This document shows, one piece after another, positions 1 to 7,353 of a stretch of DNA of 9,353 nt. The stretch spans positions 1 to 9,353 of the forward strand of contig JAUVIJ010000063.1 in NCBI GenBank assembly GCA_030592835.1. The letters are read 5' to 3'. The position numbers were made by a program, and so were the translations under genes. This DNA comes from Candidatus Cloacimonadota bacterium (GTDB lineage Bacteria > Cloacimonadota > Cloacimonadia > Cloacimonadales > TCS61). The notes beneath the pieces are model-generated. The model was not told the DNA's origin. It searched no databases and worked only from the letters and a program-made list of their open reading frames with translations. Positions within the stretch are counted from its first letter, which is position 1. Every line of letters begins with the position of its first letter.

Positions 1-1464
1 AAACTGATTGTTATCGATCCTAAGAAAATAGCTATAGCGGATTATTCTGAGATTTATGCTGCTCATAGACCCGGTTCCGATGTTGCTGTCCTCAATTGCA
101 TGATGCAGGTGATCCTCAAGAATGGCTGGGAAGATAAGACCTATATCGAGGAAAGACTGGAAGGATTCGATGAACTTAAAAATGAGGTAATGAAAACAAG
201 ATATTCTCCTGAGGCAGTGGAGAAAACCTCCGGGATCCCTGCAAAAACCCTGGAGGAGATCGCCGAATTATTCGGAAAAGCGGAAACCGCTTCGCTTTTC
301 TATGCCATGGGGATAACCCAGCATACAACTGGAAGGGATAATGTCTGGTCGACCGCAAACCTGCAGATGATCTGTGGTAACCTGGGCAAAATTGGAGGTG
401 GAGTCAATCCTCTCCGAGGACAATCCAACGTACAGGGTGCCTGTGATATGGGAGGTCTTCCCAATGTTTATCCTGGTTATCAGAAAGTGGTTGATAAGAA
501 AGCGCAGGAGAAATTTGAAAAGGCATGGAATAAAAAACTCAGTGATCAGGTTGGTCTAACGGTCACTGAAATGATCGATGCTGCTTATGAGGGAAAACTG
601 AAAGCACTCTATATAATGGGGGAAAATCCCTTTTTAAGTGATCCTGATCAAACTCATGTCATTTCCGCTCTGGAAAAAATTGATTTTCTAGTAGTACAGG
701 ACATGTTCATAACGGAAACTGCAGAATTTGCTGATCTTGTACTTCCAGCTTTATCTTTTGCCGAAAAAGAAGGACATTTCACCAATACCGAACGCCGGAT
801 ACAGCGGATAAATATAGCTATCGAACCGATTGCAGAGGCAAAAACGGACTGGGAGATTATCCAATTGATCGCTAATGCCATGGGCTCGGATTGGAATTAT
901 CAGCACGTGAAAGATATTACCAGGGAAATAAACGAACTTACTCCTCAATATGGAGGTATCACCTGGGATCGTGTAGGTCGAATGGGTCTACAATGGCCCT
1001 GTCCTACTAATACTCATCCGGGGACAGCCTATCTGCATAAAGAAAAGTTTGCCCGTGGTTTGGGACTTCTGAAAGCGATCGAGTTTAAAGAACCGGATGA
1101 ATTGCCCGATGATGAATACCCGCTTATATTAACTACCGGCAGAGTGTTACAGCAATTCCATACCGGAACCATGAGTAGGAAAACGGAGGGTCTTAATAAT
1201 CTGGCAGGACCAATGGTTATGATTTCTGTTGCTGATGCGGAAAACTTGAGATTAAGCAATAGTGAAGTTGTGAGAATTTCGTCCCGTAGAGGTGAGATCG
1301 AAGCTCCGGCTTTCATCACACGCCGGATTAAGAAGGGAGTAATTTATATACCCTTCCACTATAAGGAATCTCCAGCGAACAGGCTGACGAACCCTGCCAT
1401 CGATCCTGTGGCAAAAATACCCGAGTACAAGGTTTGTGCAGCTAAAGTTGAAAAGATTTCTTGA
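1..1464 (+). CDS. fdhF: Formate dehydrogenase alpha (molybdopterin) subunit, C-terminal part
   Basis: The frame is open from base 1 to a TGA at 1462-1464, giving 487 visible residues with the N-terminus off the left edge. It is the catalytic subunit that oxidises formate to CO2 (or the reverse) at a bis-molybdopterin-guanine-dinucleotide Mo/W site. Visible evidence: RGQSNVQGACDMG at visible residues 139-151, matching the E. coli FdhF segment with catalytic Arg333 and Gln335 (here R139 and Q141); MGENPF and the ADLVLPA segment of the molybdopterin oxidoreductase fold; then the C-terminal dinucleotide-binding domain with GRVLQQFHTGTMSRK at 380-394 and SSRRGEIEA. The end, PAIDPVAKIPEYKVCA, is typical of FdhF/FdhA. 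By alignment to E. coli FdhF about 194 residues are missing, so the 4Fe-4S and Sec/Cys ligand region is not seen. The family call is firm; whether it is the FdhH-like, NAD(P)-linked or membrane-linked form cannot be told. Confidence 0.95.
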   Translation, partial: KLIVIDPKKIAIADYSEIYAAHRPGSDVAVLNCMMQVILKNGWEDKTYIEERLEGFDELKNEVMKTRYSPEAVEKTSGIPAKTLEEIAELFGKAETASLFYAMGITQHTTGRDNVWSTANLQMICGNLGKIGGGVNPLRGQSNVQGACDMGGLPNVYPGYQKVVDKKAQEKFEKAWNKKLSDQVGLTVTEMIDAAYEGKLKALYIMGENPFLSDPDQTHVISALEKIDFLVVQDMFITETAEFADLVLPALSFAEKEGHFTNTERRIQRINIAIEPIAEAKTDWEIIQLIANAMGSDWNYQHVKDITREINELTPQYGGITWDRVGRMGLQWPCPTNTHPGTAYLHKEKFARGLGLLKAIEFKEPDELPDDEYPLILTTGRVLQQFHTGTMSRKTEGLNNLAGPMVMISVADAENLRLSNSEVVRISSRRGEIEAPAFITRRIKKGVIYIPFHYKESPANRLTNPAIDPVAKIPEYKVCAAKVEKIS

Positions 1465-1484
1465 TCTCATCTGTAGGAGATATA

Positions 1485-1944
1485 ATGATAAAAGAACAAT
1501 TTGATAAAATTATAGAGATTGGTATAAAACGAGAAGAGGAAGCTCATAGTTTCTATTCATAATGCTTCTTCCAGAATAAATGATAAAGGGATCAAAAAGA
1601 TCTTTGCAGAACTGGCAAAGGAAGAACTGAGCCATAAGGAACTGCTTATCAAATTCAAATCTAATCCGGAGCTGGCTGGCAGGATCAAAGCTCCCGGTGC
1701 CGATTATTACCTGGCAGAAGAAACAGAATTGCCTGGTCTCTCAGAAGATATGAAACCAGCAGATGCTCTGGCAATAGAAATGAAAAAGGAAGAACAGACA
1801 GTAACATTTTACAAGAAACTGGTTGATCAAACCGATGATATTGAAATGAAGAAACTTTGTCTCGACATTGCCAATCTGGAGTTGATCCATAAGCATAAAC
1901 TTGAGGATGCTTATACAGATATTGCTTATATAGAAGCTTTCTAG
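1485..1944 (+). pseudogene. Rubrerythrin/ferritin-like diiron protein, frame broken near codon 25
   Basis: An AGGAGA ribosome site at 1475-1480 precedes ATG 1485. The frame reads through EEEAHSFYS, then meets TAA at 1560-1562. Homologous coding resumes in another frame at 1561 (NASSRINDKGIKKIF) and runs to TAG at 1942-1944. Removing one base near 1557-1561 restores about 152 residues, normal for single-domain rubrerythrin-like proteins (COG1633 type). All four diiron-helix signatures survive: a glutamate in EEEAH (helix 1), ELSH (ExxH, helix 2), a glutamate in KKEEQT (helix 3) and ELIH (ExxH, helix 4). No rubredoxin domain is seen. Such proteins usually handle peroxide or iron in anaerobes, which would suit protection of an oxygen-sensitive dehydrogenase; that role is inferred. 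The gene lies 20 bases after fdhF and ends at a terminator, so it was probably cotranscribed. The second part has no convincing start of its own. A recent mutation or an assembly error are both possible. Confidence 0.8.
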
Positions 1945-1956
1945 TAGAAAATGTAG

Positions 1957-1990
1957 AAAAGAAAGGGACTGTAATGCCCCTTTTCTTATT
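1957..1990 (+). terminator. Intrinsic terminator after the fdhF/ferritin-like operon
   Basis: AAGAAAGGG (1959-1967) pairs with CCTTTTCTT (1979-1987), nine pairs including one G-T wobble, around an 11-base loop, and is followed by a short T-rich run. It begins 14 bases after the stop of the ferritin-like gene and probably ends the fdhF transcript. The U-tract is short and interrupted, so strength is uncertain. Confidence 0.65.
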
Positions 1991-2030
1991 TAACCCAGAT
2001 AATGCAGTAGATATTTTTAAATAGCAGCAT

Positions 2031-2045
2031 TAAGCCTTAGGCTTA
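2031..2045. repeat. Short palindrome TAAGCC-TTA-GGCTTA
   Basis: There is a perfect 6-bp inverted repeat with a 3-base centre in the gap between the ferritin-like gene and the kinase gene. It could be a protein-binding palindrome or a minor hairpin with a T-rich flank (TCTTTT from 2050). Nothing ties it to a known regulator and a repeat this short can arise by chance. Confidence 0.3.
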
Positions 2046-2067
2046 TAAATCTTTTGTGTGTGAATGA

Positions 2068-2119
2068 ATTACAAAAATGTTTCTGAATATCTTTATGATA
2101 TGCAGGAAAATTTTGTAAT
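2068..2119. repeat. Long imperfect hairpin (52 nt) in the intergenic region
   Basis: The outer arms ATTACAAAA (2068-2076) and TTTTGTAAT (2111-2119) are perfect 9-bp complements. The interior also pairs: T2078 with A2110, 2080-2085 with 2103-2108 (one G-T wobble), and ATATC (2087-2091) with GATAT (2097-2101), closing a 5-base loop TTTAT. The total is about 21 pairs with one bulge (A2077) and two mismatches. No T-run follows, so it is not an obvious terminator. It may be a palindromic repeat element, a structured 5' or small RNA, or a processing site. It ends 102 bases before the kinase start. Confidence 0.6.
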
Positions 2120-2187
2120 CCATCACCCTATAAAATATTACCACTCTTAATCAAACCTCTACCGCATTATCTGAGTTTAAAACATTC

Positions 2188-2215
2188 TTGACATAATCTT
2201 TACAACTTATTAAAT
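2188..2215 (+). promoter_or_regulatory. Probable sigma-70-type promoter of the kinase-selA unit
   Basis: A perfect TTGACA (-35) at 2188-2193 is followed after 16 bases by TTAAAT (2210-2215, four of six matches to TATAAT). The expected start of transcription, about 7 bases past the -10, falls at or next to the A of the kinase ATG (2222), and no Shine-Dalgarno sequence is present there. This predicts a leaderless or nearly leaderless message. The region is AT-rich, so the -10 match is weak evidence. Confidence 0.45.
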
Positions 2216-2221
2216 AAAAAT

Positions 2222-4972
2222 ATGAAATTTAAAATTTGTTCGCTTTTATTGATTTTTAATCTAATATCGTTATTTCTCTACTCCCAGTCTGGAGTTGATT
2301 CTCTAAAGGCAAATCTGGAAACCATAGAAGGATTAGAACGCTATCACCTTCTAATTCAGATCATAGAAGAAACACTCTATCAGGATCCGCAACTCAGTAT
2401 TATCTACAGCGAGGAAGCTCTGAACCTGCTAAAACATGATGATCCGGAAGCAGCAAAGATCTATAACTATATAGGTCAGGCTCAGGAGAATCTGGATCAA
2501 CCGGAAAAAGCTCTTATCTATTACGAAAAAGCTATAACAATCGACAATGATTCACAGAAATCCGAAAAAGCTTATGCTGCTTTCAGCCTTGGTCTGATCT
2601 ATGAAGGTATGCGTCTAAATGATAAAGCCATTAAGAATTACGAGATAGCACGGGATCTGTATGCTGATCTGGGAAATACAGAAAAACAGGCAAACGTTCT
2701 GAATTCGATCGGTATTATTTTCGAATATCTGACAGTATATGATAAAGCCCTGGAAAACTATTTTCTTGCGAACAATCTCTACCAGAAAATAGATGATCTG
2801 GAAGGTATTGGACACACTTACAACAATATCGGCAACATCTATCAAATTGTGAATAATTTCAATAAAGCTCTGCAGTATTATGAGGAAGCAATAAAATATT
2901 ATAAACAAATGGATCCTGAGGAGGAACTATCCAGTGTTTATAATAATATCGGGATCGTCTATGATGATAAGGGTGATTATGAATCAGCTCTAGATTATTA
3001 TGAGCGCTCCCTTGATCTAGCTGAGAAAGCAGATGATCTGGAAGGGGTTTCTACAGCATTAAATAACATCGGTATAATCTACATCAATCTCGGCAATTAT
3101 GAATTGGCACAACAATTTTATCGACAATCTCTTACTGCAGCTCTGGAAATAGATGATCAATGGTCTATCACCAACTGTTACCTCAATCAAGCCTATCTCT
3201 ATTTTGATACCGGTGATTTTGAAAAATGTTTGGAATATGCAAGACTTGGTGATAGTCTAGCTTATAGTAATCATTTCAGGGATCTGCAACTGGAAGCTCA
3301 TAATATCTATTCCAAATATTATTCCAATAATGAGAATTACCAGCAGGCTTTTGACCACTACATGAAGTATAGCATGCTGAAAGACAGCCTTTTCCAGGAT
3401 GTGAATATCAGGATTTCTGAGATTCAAACTGTGTTTGAAACTCAGCAACATACTAAAGAGATCCAATTACTTCGATTGGAAAAGAAATATCAGAAAACTA
3501 TAAATATTTATTATATAATTTTTTCAATCATCCTGTTGATTGTAGCGATCTGTCTTTATCATACAAATAGAATGAAAAACAGAGAGATCAGCGCTAGAAA
3601 AAAACTGGAAAAAAGTATCAGAAGTATTGCTTCGGTTGTAGATCAAGCGGAGGAATCAATAATAATAACCGATCTGGAAGGTAAGATTGTCTATGTAAAT
3701 CCCTGTTTCGAACGGGTGACAGGATACAAACAGGATGAGATATTGGGTAAAAATCCCAGCATACTTAAATCAGGTAGTACGCCCGAAGAAGATTATGTCA
3801 AACTCTGGGATAATCTCCATAGGGGCGAAGGCTGGAGAGGAATATTCCTCAATAAAAAGAAGGACGGCACCCTTTATTACGATTCATCTATAATTTTCCC
3901 TGTAAAGGATGAAAATAATAAGATTATTAATTTCGCTGCTGTAAAACATGATATTACTAAAATGAAAGAGACAGAGAATGATCTTCGGGAAAGCGAGGAA
4001 CGATTCAGACATATGGCCGATCATATTTCAGAAGGATTGATGATCATCGAGAATAATAAAGTGATCTATATCAACGATAAAATGTCTGAGATTACTGGAT
4101 ATGATAAAGAAGAACTTCAAAAACTGTCGGTATTCGAACTCTCTGCACCTTTCGAAAAAGAAAGGGTGAAAAATTTTGCGTCGAGGATTAAAAAAGACGG
4201 CTTCAGTGCTTACGAATTCGAATTCTGGATCAAAAGAAAAGACGGCAGCTTAAAATATTTCCATAATGGATACTCTACATATAAGGGGAAAGGGAATATT
4301 GTTAACAGATATATTGTTACTACCGACCTGACAGAAAGTAAAAAAGCCGAGGATAAGATCGTCAATTCTCTGAAAGAAAAGGAAATATTACTGAAAGAGA
4401 TAAACCACAGGGTAAAGAATAATATGCAGGTGATTTCCAGCCTGCTTAAACTGCAGACCGATTATGTCGATGATACTAATTTACTGAATATATTCACAAG
4501 TTGCCAAAATCGGGTAAAATCGATGTCACTGGTTCATGAAAAATTATATCAGTCCGATGACCTGGCTAAAATAGATGCTTATCATTATATTAGTAAACTG
4601 GTCTCAAACCTGTTCACTTCTTATAGCATTGGCAGAGAAAGAATAAAGCTGATCCTGGATATTAAAGACATTTTCCTGCCGGTTAATTATGCTATTCCCT
4701 GCGGTTTGATCATAAATGAACTCGTAACTAATGCGTTAAAATACGCTTTTCTGGACAATGCTGAAGGCTCGGTAATAATTGATTTCCATAAAGTGAAGGA
4801 TAAATATTCCCTTTCGGTTAAAGATAACGGCTGTGGACTGCCCGAGGGATTCGATTTTTCAAAAAACCAGTCGATGGGTTTGAGTCTTGTCGATTCTTTG
4901 ATCAAGCAGCTCCATGGAACGATCGAATTTGTCAGTGAAAATGGGACAGAAGTGAAAATAGAATTCAGTTAA
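2222..4972 (+). CDS. TPR-PAS sensor histidine kinase (HisKA_2 type)
   Basis: This is a 916-residue sensor kinase. Residues 1-21 form a hydrophobic export signal or N-terminal anchor. Residues about 75-350 are TPR units at an exact 40-residue pitch (NNIG-type motifs at 161, 201, 241 and 281). A membrane segment spans 428-447 and is followed by a basic, probably helical linker. Two PAS domains follow at about 470-590 (ITDLEGKIVYVNPCFERVTGY) and 591-705 (INDKMSEITGYDKEEL). The kinase core has the HisKA_2 box EINHRVKNNMQ with phospho-acceptor His729, the N-box NELVTNALKYAF at 832-843, DNGCGLP at 868-874 and MGLSLV at 885-890, so it looks catalytically intact. The TPR region should lie outside the inner membrane and the PAS and kinase parts in the cytoplasm. 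There is no receiver domain and no response regulator nearby. ATG 2222 has no Shine-Dalgarno sequence but starts directly with the signal sequence. selA follows 30 bases later. The ligand is unknown. Confidence 0.93.
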   Translation: MKFKICSLLLIFNLISLFLYSQSGVDSLKANLETIEGLERYHLLIQIIEETLYQDPQLSIIYSEEALNLLKHDDPEAAKIYNYIGQAQENLDQPEKALIYYEKAITIDNDSQKSEKAYAAFSLGLIYEGMRLNDKAIKNYEIARDLYADLGNTEKQANVLNSIGIIFEYLTVYDKALENYFLANNLYQKIDDLEGIGHTYNNIGNIYQIVNNFNKALQYYEEAIKYYKQMDPEEELSSVYNNIGIVYDDKGDYESALDYYERSLDLAEKADDLEGVSTALNNIGIIYINLGNYELAQQFYRQSLTAALEIDDQWSITNCYLNQAYLYFDTGDFEKCLEYARLGDSLAYSNHFRDLQLEAHNIYSKYYSNNENYQQAFDHYMKYSMLKDSLFQDVNIRISEIQTVFETQQHTKEIQLLRLEKKYQKTINIYYIIFSIILLIVAICLYHTNRMKNREISARKKLEKSIRSIASVVDQAEESIIITDLEGKIVYVNPCFERVTGYKQDEILGKNPSILKSGSTPEEDYVKLWDNLHRGEGWRGIFLNKKKDGTLYYDSSIIFPVKDENNKIINFAAVKHDITKMKETENDLRESEERFRHMADHISEGLMIIENNKVIYINDKMSEITGYDKEELQKLSVFELSAPFEKERVKNFASRIKKDGFSAYEFEFWIKRKDGSLKYFHNGYSTYKGKGNIVNRYIVTTDLTESKKAEDKIVNSLKEKEILLKEINHRVKNNMQVISSLLKLQTDYVDDTNLLNIFTSCQNRVKSMSLVHEKLYQSDDLAKIDAYHYISKLVSNLFTSYSIGRERIKLILDIKDIFLPVNYAIPCGLIINELVTNALKYAFLDNAEGSVIIDFHKVKDKYSLSVKDNGCGLPEGFDFSKNQSMGLSLVDSLIKQLHGTIEFVSENGTEVKIEFS
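2582..3301 (+). repeat. 120-bp-period TPR-encoding repeats inside the kinase gene
   Basis: Successive TPR units start every 120 bases: the codons for the NNIG-like motif lie at 2702, 2822, 2942 and 3062, with a weaker copy at 2582 (FSLG). Identity is mainly at protein level, but short DNA identities remain, such as GATGATCTGGAAGG near 2792 and 3032, exactly 240 bases apart. This is the usual product of old tandem duplication of 40-residue TPR units, not a recent DNA repeat. Confidence 0.75.
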
Positions 4973-5002
4973 AATAAATAAAATAAAACTCAGGAATACA
5001 AG

Positions 5003-6370
5003 ATGTCTGAAAATATAAAAAAAATACCATCAGTAAGTTCTCTTCTAAATCAGAAAGAGATCAAAGAAGCAGTTGATTCCTATGGAAGGGAGTTAGTCGT
5101 CTTTTCGATCAGAAGGACTCTGGAGCAGTTTAGAAATGATCAAACTTTGAAAACGAAAGAGATCAGCATGGCAGAGATAATCCGAGCTGTTCTAAAAAAT
5201 ATCAGATCCATTACTGATAGAACCCTTCTTCCCGTAATCAATGCCACCGGTATCGTACTGCATACAAATCTGGGAAGGGCTCCCCTGGGAGAGTTCGTAC
5301 TGCAAGAACTGAAACCGATTGTAACCGGTTATTCCAATTTGGAATATGATCTGGATAGAGGTAAAAGAGGTCAGAGGAACGATCATATCAGGGATCTGCT
5401 TAAATATATTACAGGAGCAGAAGATGCTGTCGTAGTTAACAATAATGCTGCTGCTGTTCTGCTTTGTCTGAAAACTTTTGCTTCCAGAAAGGAGGTCATT
5501 ATTTCCCGAGGGGAATTGATAGAGATAGGTGGATCCTTCCGCATTCCCAAGATTATGAAAGCCAGCGGAGCAAAAATGGTGGAAGTAGGAACGACCAACC
5601 GGACCCGGATTTCCGATTACGAGAATGCGATCACATCCAGTACCAGGATTCTCTTCAAAGCTCATAAATCCAATTATTTTATAGGTGGATTCTCTGAGGA
5701 AGTTTCCCTGAATCAATTATCATTATTAGCAAGGAAATATAACCTGCTCTTTATCTATGATCTGGGTTCAGGTTTGTTACGAAAACCACAGGGATTGCCA
5801 CTGGAAAATGAACCCGATGTGAAATCTTCTCTATCAGCAGGAGTGGATATTGTTACTTTCAGTGGGGATAAACTTCTGGGCGGACCGCAGGCAGGTATCA
5901 TTGCCGGTCGCAAAGATCTGGTTAAAAAAATCTCCCGTTCACCGCTGATGAGAGTATTAAGAGTAGGTAAGTTAACACTGGCAGCATTAAGGGGCGTTAT
6001 TTTCTCTTATCTGAAAGATGATAACCTCAGGGATAATTTACCCCTTTTTCAACTATTGAACCGAACTTGCGAGACTAAAAATGATATAGCCAAAAAACTT
6101 GTTGCTGAATTGAAAAAGGAAGAAATCGATTCCGAGATCCTATCCACGACGGCTCACGTAGGAGGTGGAAGCCTGCCGGAACTGGAGATAAAAAGCTATG
6201 CTGTTAGAGTTAAGATCAGAAACCCCAGGGACGTTTTCCACCAACTGTTGAAATTGAAAAAACCGGTGATCGGCATTCTTCGCGAAGGAAGCCTGATGTT
6301 CGATGTTCAATGTCTGAAATTGGAAGAAATAAAGCCCTTGGCAATAGCATTGCAACTACTTATTAAATAA
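5003..6370 (+). CDS. selA: L-seryl-tRNA(Sec) selenium transferase SelA
   Basis: This 455-residue, full-length SelA is a cytoplasmic PLP enzyme. It converts Ser-tRNA(Sec) to Sec-tRNA(Sec) with selenophosphate, the step that supplies selenocysteine for UGA decoding. Visible hallmarks: the N-terminal helical region; NATGIVLHTNLGRAPL at 80-95; NNNAAAVLL (146-154) in the PLP pocket; SRGELIEIGGSFRIP at 168-182; and the PLP Schiff-base lysine in SGDKLLGGPQAG at Lys290 (E. coli Lys295). The C-terminal VIGILREGSLMFDV matches the family end. ATG 5003 has AGGA at 4992-4995, and the gap to the kinase stop is 30 bases with no terminator, so cotranscription with the kinase is likely. selB, selD and tRNA(Sec) are not in the window. 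The presence of SelA next to a formate dehydrogenase suggests that enzyme is a selenoprotein. Confidence 0.96.
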   Translation: MSENIKKIPSVSSLLNQKEIKEAVDSYGRELVVFSIRRTLEQFRNDQTLKTKEISMAEIIRAVLKNIRSITDRTLLPVINATGIVLHTNLGRAPLGEFVLQELKPIVTGYSNLEYDLDRGKRGQRNDHIRDLLKYITGAEDAVVVNNNAAAVLLCLKTFASRKEVIISRGELIEIGGSFRIPKIMKASGAKMVEVGTTNRTRISDYENAITSSTRILFKAHKSNYFIGGFSEEVSLNQLSLLARKYNLLFIYDLGSGLLRKPQGLPLENEPDVKSSLSAGVDIVTFSGDKLLGGPQAGIIAGRKDLVKKISRSPLMRVLRVGKLTLAALRGVIFSYLKDDNLRDNLPLFQLLNRTCETKNDIAKKLVAELKKEEIDSEILSTTAHVGGGSLPELEIKSYAVRVKIRNPRDVFHQLLKLKKPVIGILREGSLMFDVQCLKLEEIKPLAIALQLLIK

Positions 6371-6452
6371 AGGATTATACCAACATGCTTGTATTCCTGA
6401 CAGAAGAGTATCCCTTGTAATGAAAAAGAAAACTTTTCAGTGAGAAAATATA

Positions 6453-6481
6453 TTGACAAGCAAAAGACGGATCAGGATTTT
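6453..6481 (+). promoter_or_regulatory. Possible promoter before the formate channel gene
   Basis: In the 148-base gap after selA (6371-6518) a perfect TTGACA stands at 6453-6458; 17 bases later GATTTT (6476-6481) is only a 3/6 match to a -10. Transcription from here would leave a leader of about 30 bases before ATG 6519. The poor -10 keeps this tentative. An AT-only 6-bp stem just upstream (TGAAAA 6421-6426 with TTTTCA 6434-6439) is too weak to call a terminator. Confidence 0.3.
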
Positions 6482-6518
6482 GCGACTAAGTTCTCAATAA
6501 AAAAGAGGGAGGAAAGAG

Positions 6519-7298
6519 ATGGCAAACTTTAATGCCCCGGCAAACATTGCCGAATTAGTAATAAGTAAAGTGGGTGTTTCGAAATGCAAGCTCGGATTCT
6601 GGCATGTAATGATATTAGGGATATTGGCAGGTGCTTTTATCGCTTTTGGAGCTCAACTCGCTACACGTATGGGAGCGATGATCACTTTTGATAAGGGAAT
6701 TTCTGCCCTGGTTTTCGGATCGGTTTTCAGTGTTGGTCTGATGCTGGTCGTGATCGCGGGAGCGGAACTATTTACAGGGAATAACCTGATGTTCATGTCC
6801 GTTTTGAACGGAGATGCTAAAATCAGTGCAATGCTCCAGAAATGGATAATTGTATTTATAGCTAACTTTCTTGGTTCCATGCTGATCGTTTTCATCATGC
6901 ATCAATCAGGTCTGGTTACAGGTGATATTGCTGAAAAGGCTGTTAAGATTGCTGCAAAGAAAGTTTCTTTAGAGTTTGGACCCGCTTTCTTCAGTGCGAT
7001 CCTTTGTAACTGGTTAGTTTGTCTTGCTGTCTGGCTGGCTCTGGCATCACACGACATCGTCGGTAAGATCTTCGGAATATTTTTCCCGATCATGGCTTTT
7101 GTTGCTTCCGGATTTGAGCATAGTATAGCCAATATGTATTTCATTCCAATCGGTATCTTCAACGATCCTACAGGAACTATCACCTGGGCTGGTTTCTTCA
7201 ATAATATAATTCCGGTTACCCTTGGCAACATCGTCGGTGGAGCCGGTTTTGTTGCTACACTCTACTGGATCGTTTTTAAAAAACGTGAATTAAAATAA
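6519..7298 (+). CDS. focA: Formate/nitrite transporter (FNT) family channel, probably formate
   Basis: This 259-residue integral membrane protein has the six-helix FNT pattern. The pentameric FNT channels pass formate, nitrite or hydrosulfide. Visible features: the omega-loop segment GAELFTGNN at 81-89, with the LFT triad seen in FocA; CNWLVCLAVW at 163-172; FVASGFEHSIANMYFIP at 194-210 with the central channel histidine His201; and NIVGGAGFV near the last helix. K147/K148 sits near the position of the conserved FocA lysine. The His201 segment closely follows that of E. coli FocA. A strong GGGAGG ribosome site at 6507-6512 fixes the start. Context with formate dehydrogenase favours formate over nitrite, but the family alone does not decide, and import versus export cannot be told. 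A strong terminator follows 11 bases after the stop. Confidence 0.92.
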   Translation: MANFNAPANIAELVISKVGVSKCKLGFWHVMILGILAGAFIAFGAQLATRMGAMITFDKGISALVFGSVFSVGLMLVVIAGAELFTGNNLMFMSVLNGDAKISAMLQKWIIVFIANFLGSMLIVFIMHQSGLVTGDIAEKAVKIAAKKVSLEFGPAFFSAILCNWLVCLAVWLALASHDIVGKIFGIFFPIMAFVASGFEHSIANMYFIPIGIFNDPTGTITWAGFFNNIIPVTLGNIVGGAGFVATLYWIVFKKRELK

Positions 7299-7309
7299 TA
7301 ATTAAAAAT

Positions 7310-7347
7310 AATAAATCAGCCCCAGTTTTCCGGGGCTGATTTATTTT
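7310..7347 (+). terminator. Perfect 14-bp terminator hairpin after the channel gene
   Basis: AATAAATCAGCCCC (7310-7323) and GGGGCTGATTTATT (7332-7345) are exact complements around an 8-base loop, with more T residues after. The A-rich left arm and T-rich right arm make it potentially active in both directions. It ends the channel transcript, and its 3' arm stops 8 bases before the TTG start of mobA. Confidence 0.9.
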
Positions 7348-7353
7348 GGACAA

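Noticed and set aside
374..559. 61-codon plus-strand frame inside fdhF
   Set aside because: It lies wholly within the conserved RGQSNVQGACDMG coding region in another frame and has no ribosome site.
1560..1562. In-frame stop in the ferritin-like gene as a selenocysteine site
   Set aside because: The codon is TAA, not TGA, and homology continues in a different frame, so stop recoding as Sec cannot explain it.
5192..5716. 174-codon minus-strand open frame inside selA
   Set aside because: selA is unmistakable on the plus strand across this stretch. The minus frame has no recognisable motif and a low-complexity, Ser/Ile-rich composition typical of antisense shadows.
6385..6420. 11-codon mini-ORF (ATG to TAA) in the selA-channel gap with an AGGA 10 bases upstream
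   Set aside because: It is too short to judge, has no repeated regulatory codons such as those of leader peptides, and no downstream alternative hairpins. Chance is the simplest explanation.
6519..7298. Nitrite channel (NirC) instead of formate channel
   Set aside because: The FNT motifs fit both, but the neighbours are formate dehydrogenase, selA and mobA, and the His201 region follows FocA closely. No nitrite reductase is seen.
7299..7353. Molybdenum cofactor riboswitch before mobA
   Set aside because: The gap is only 55 bases and is almost filled by a simple terminator hairpin, far too small for the Moco aptamer.
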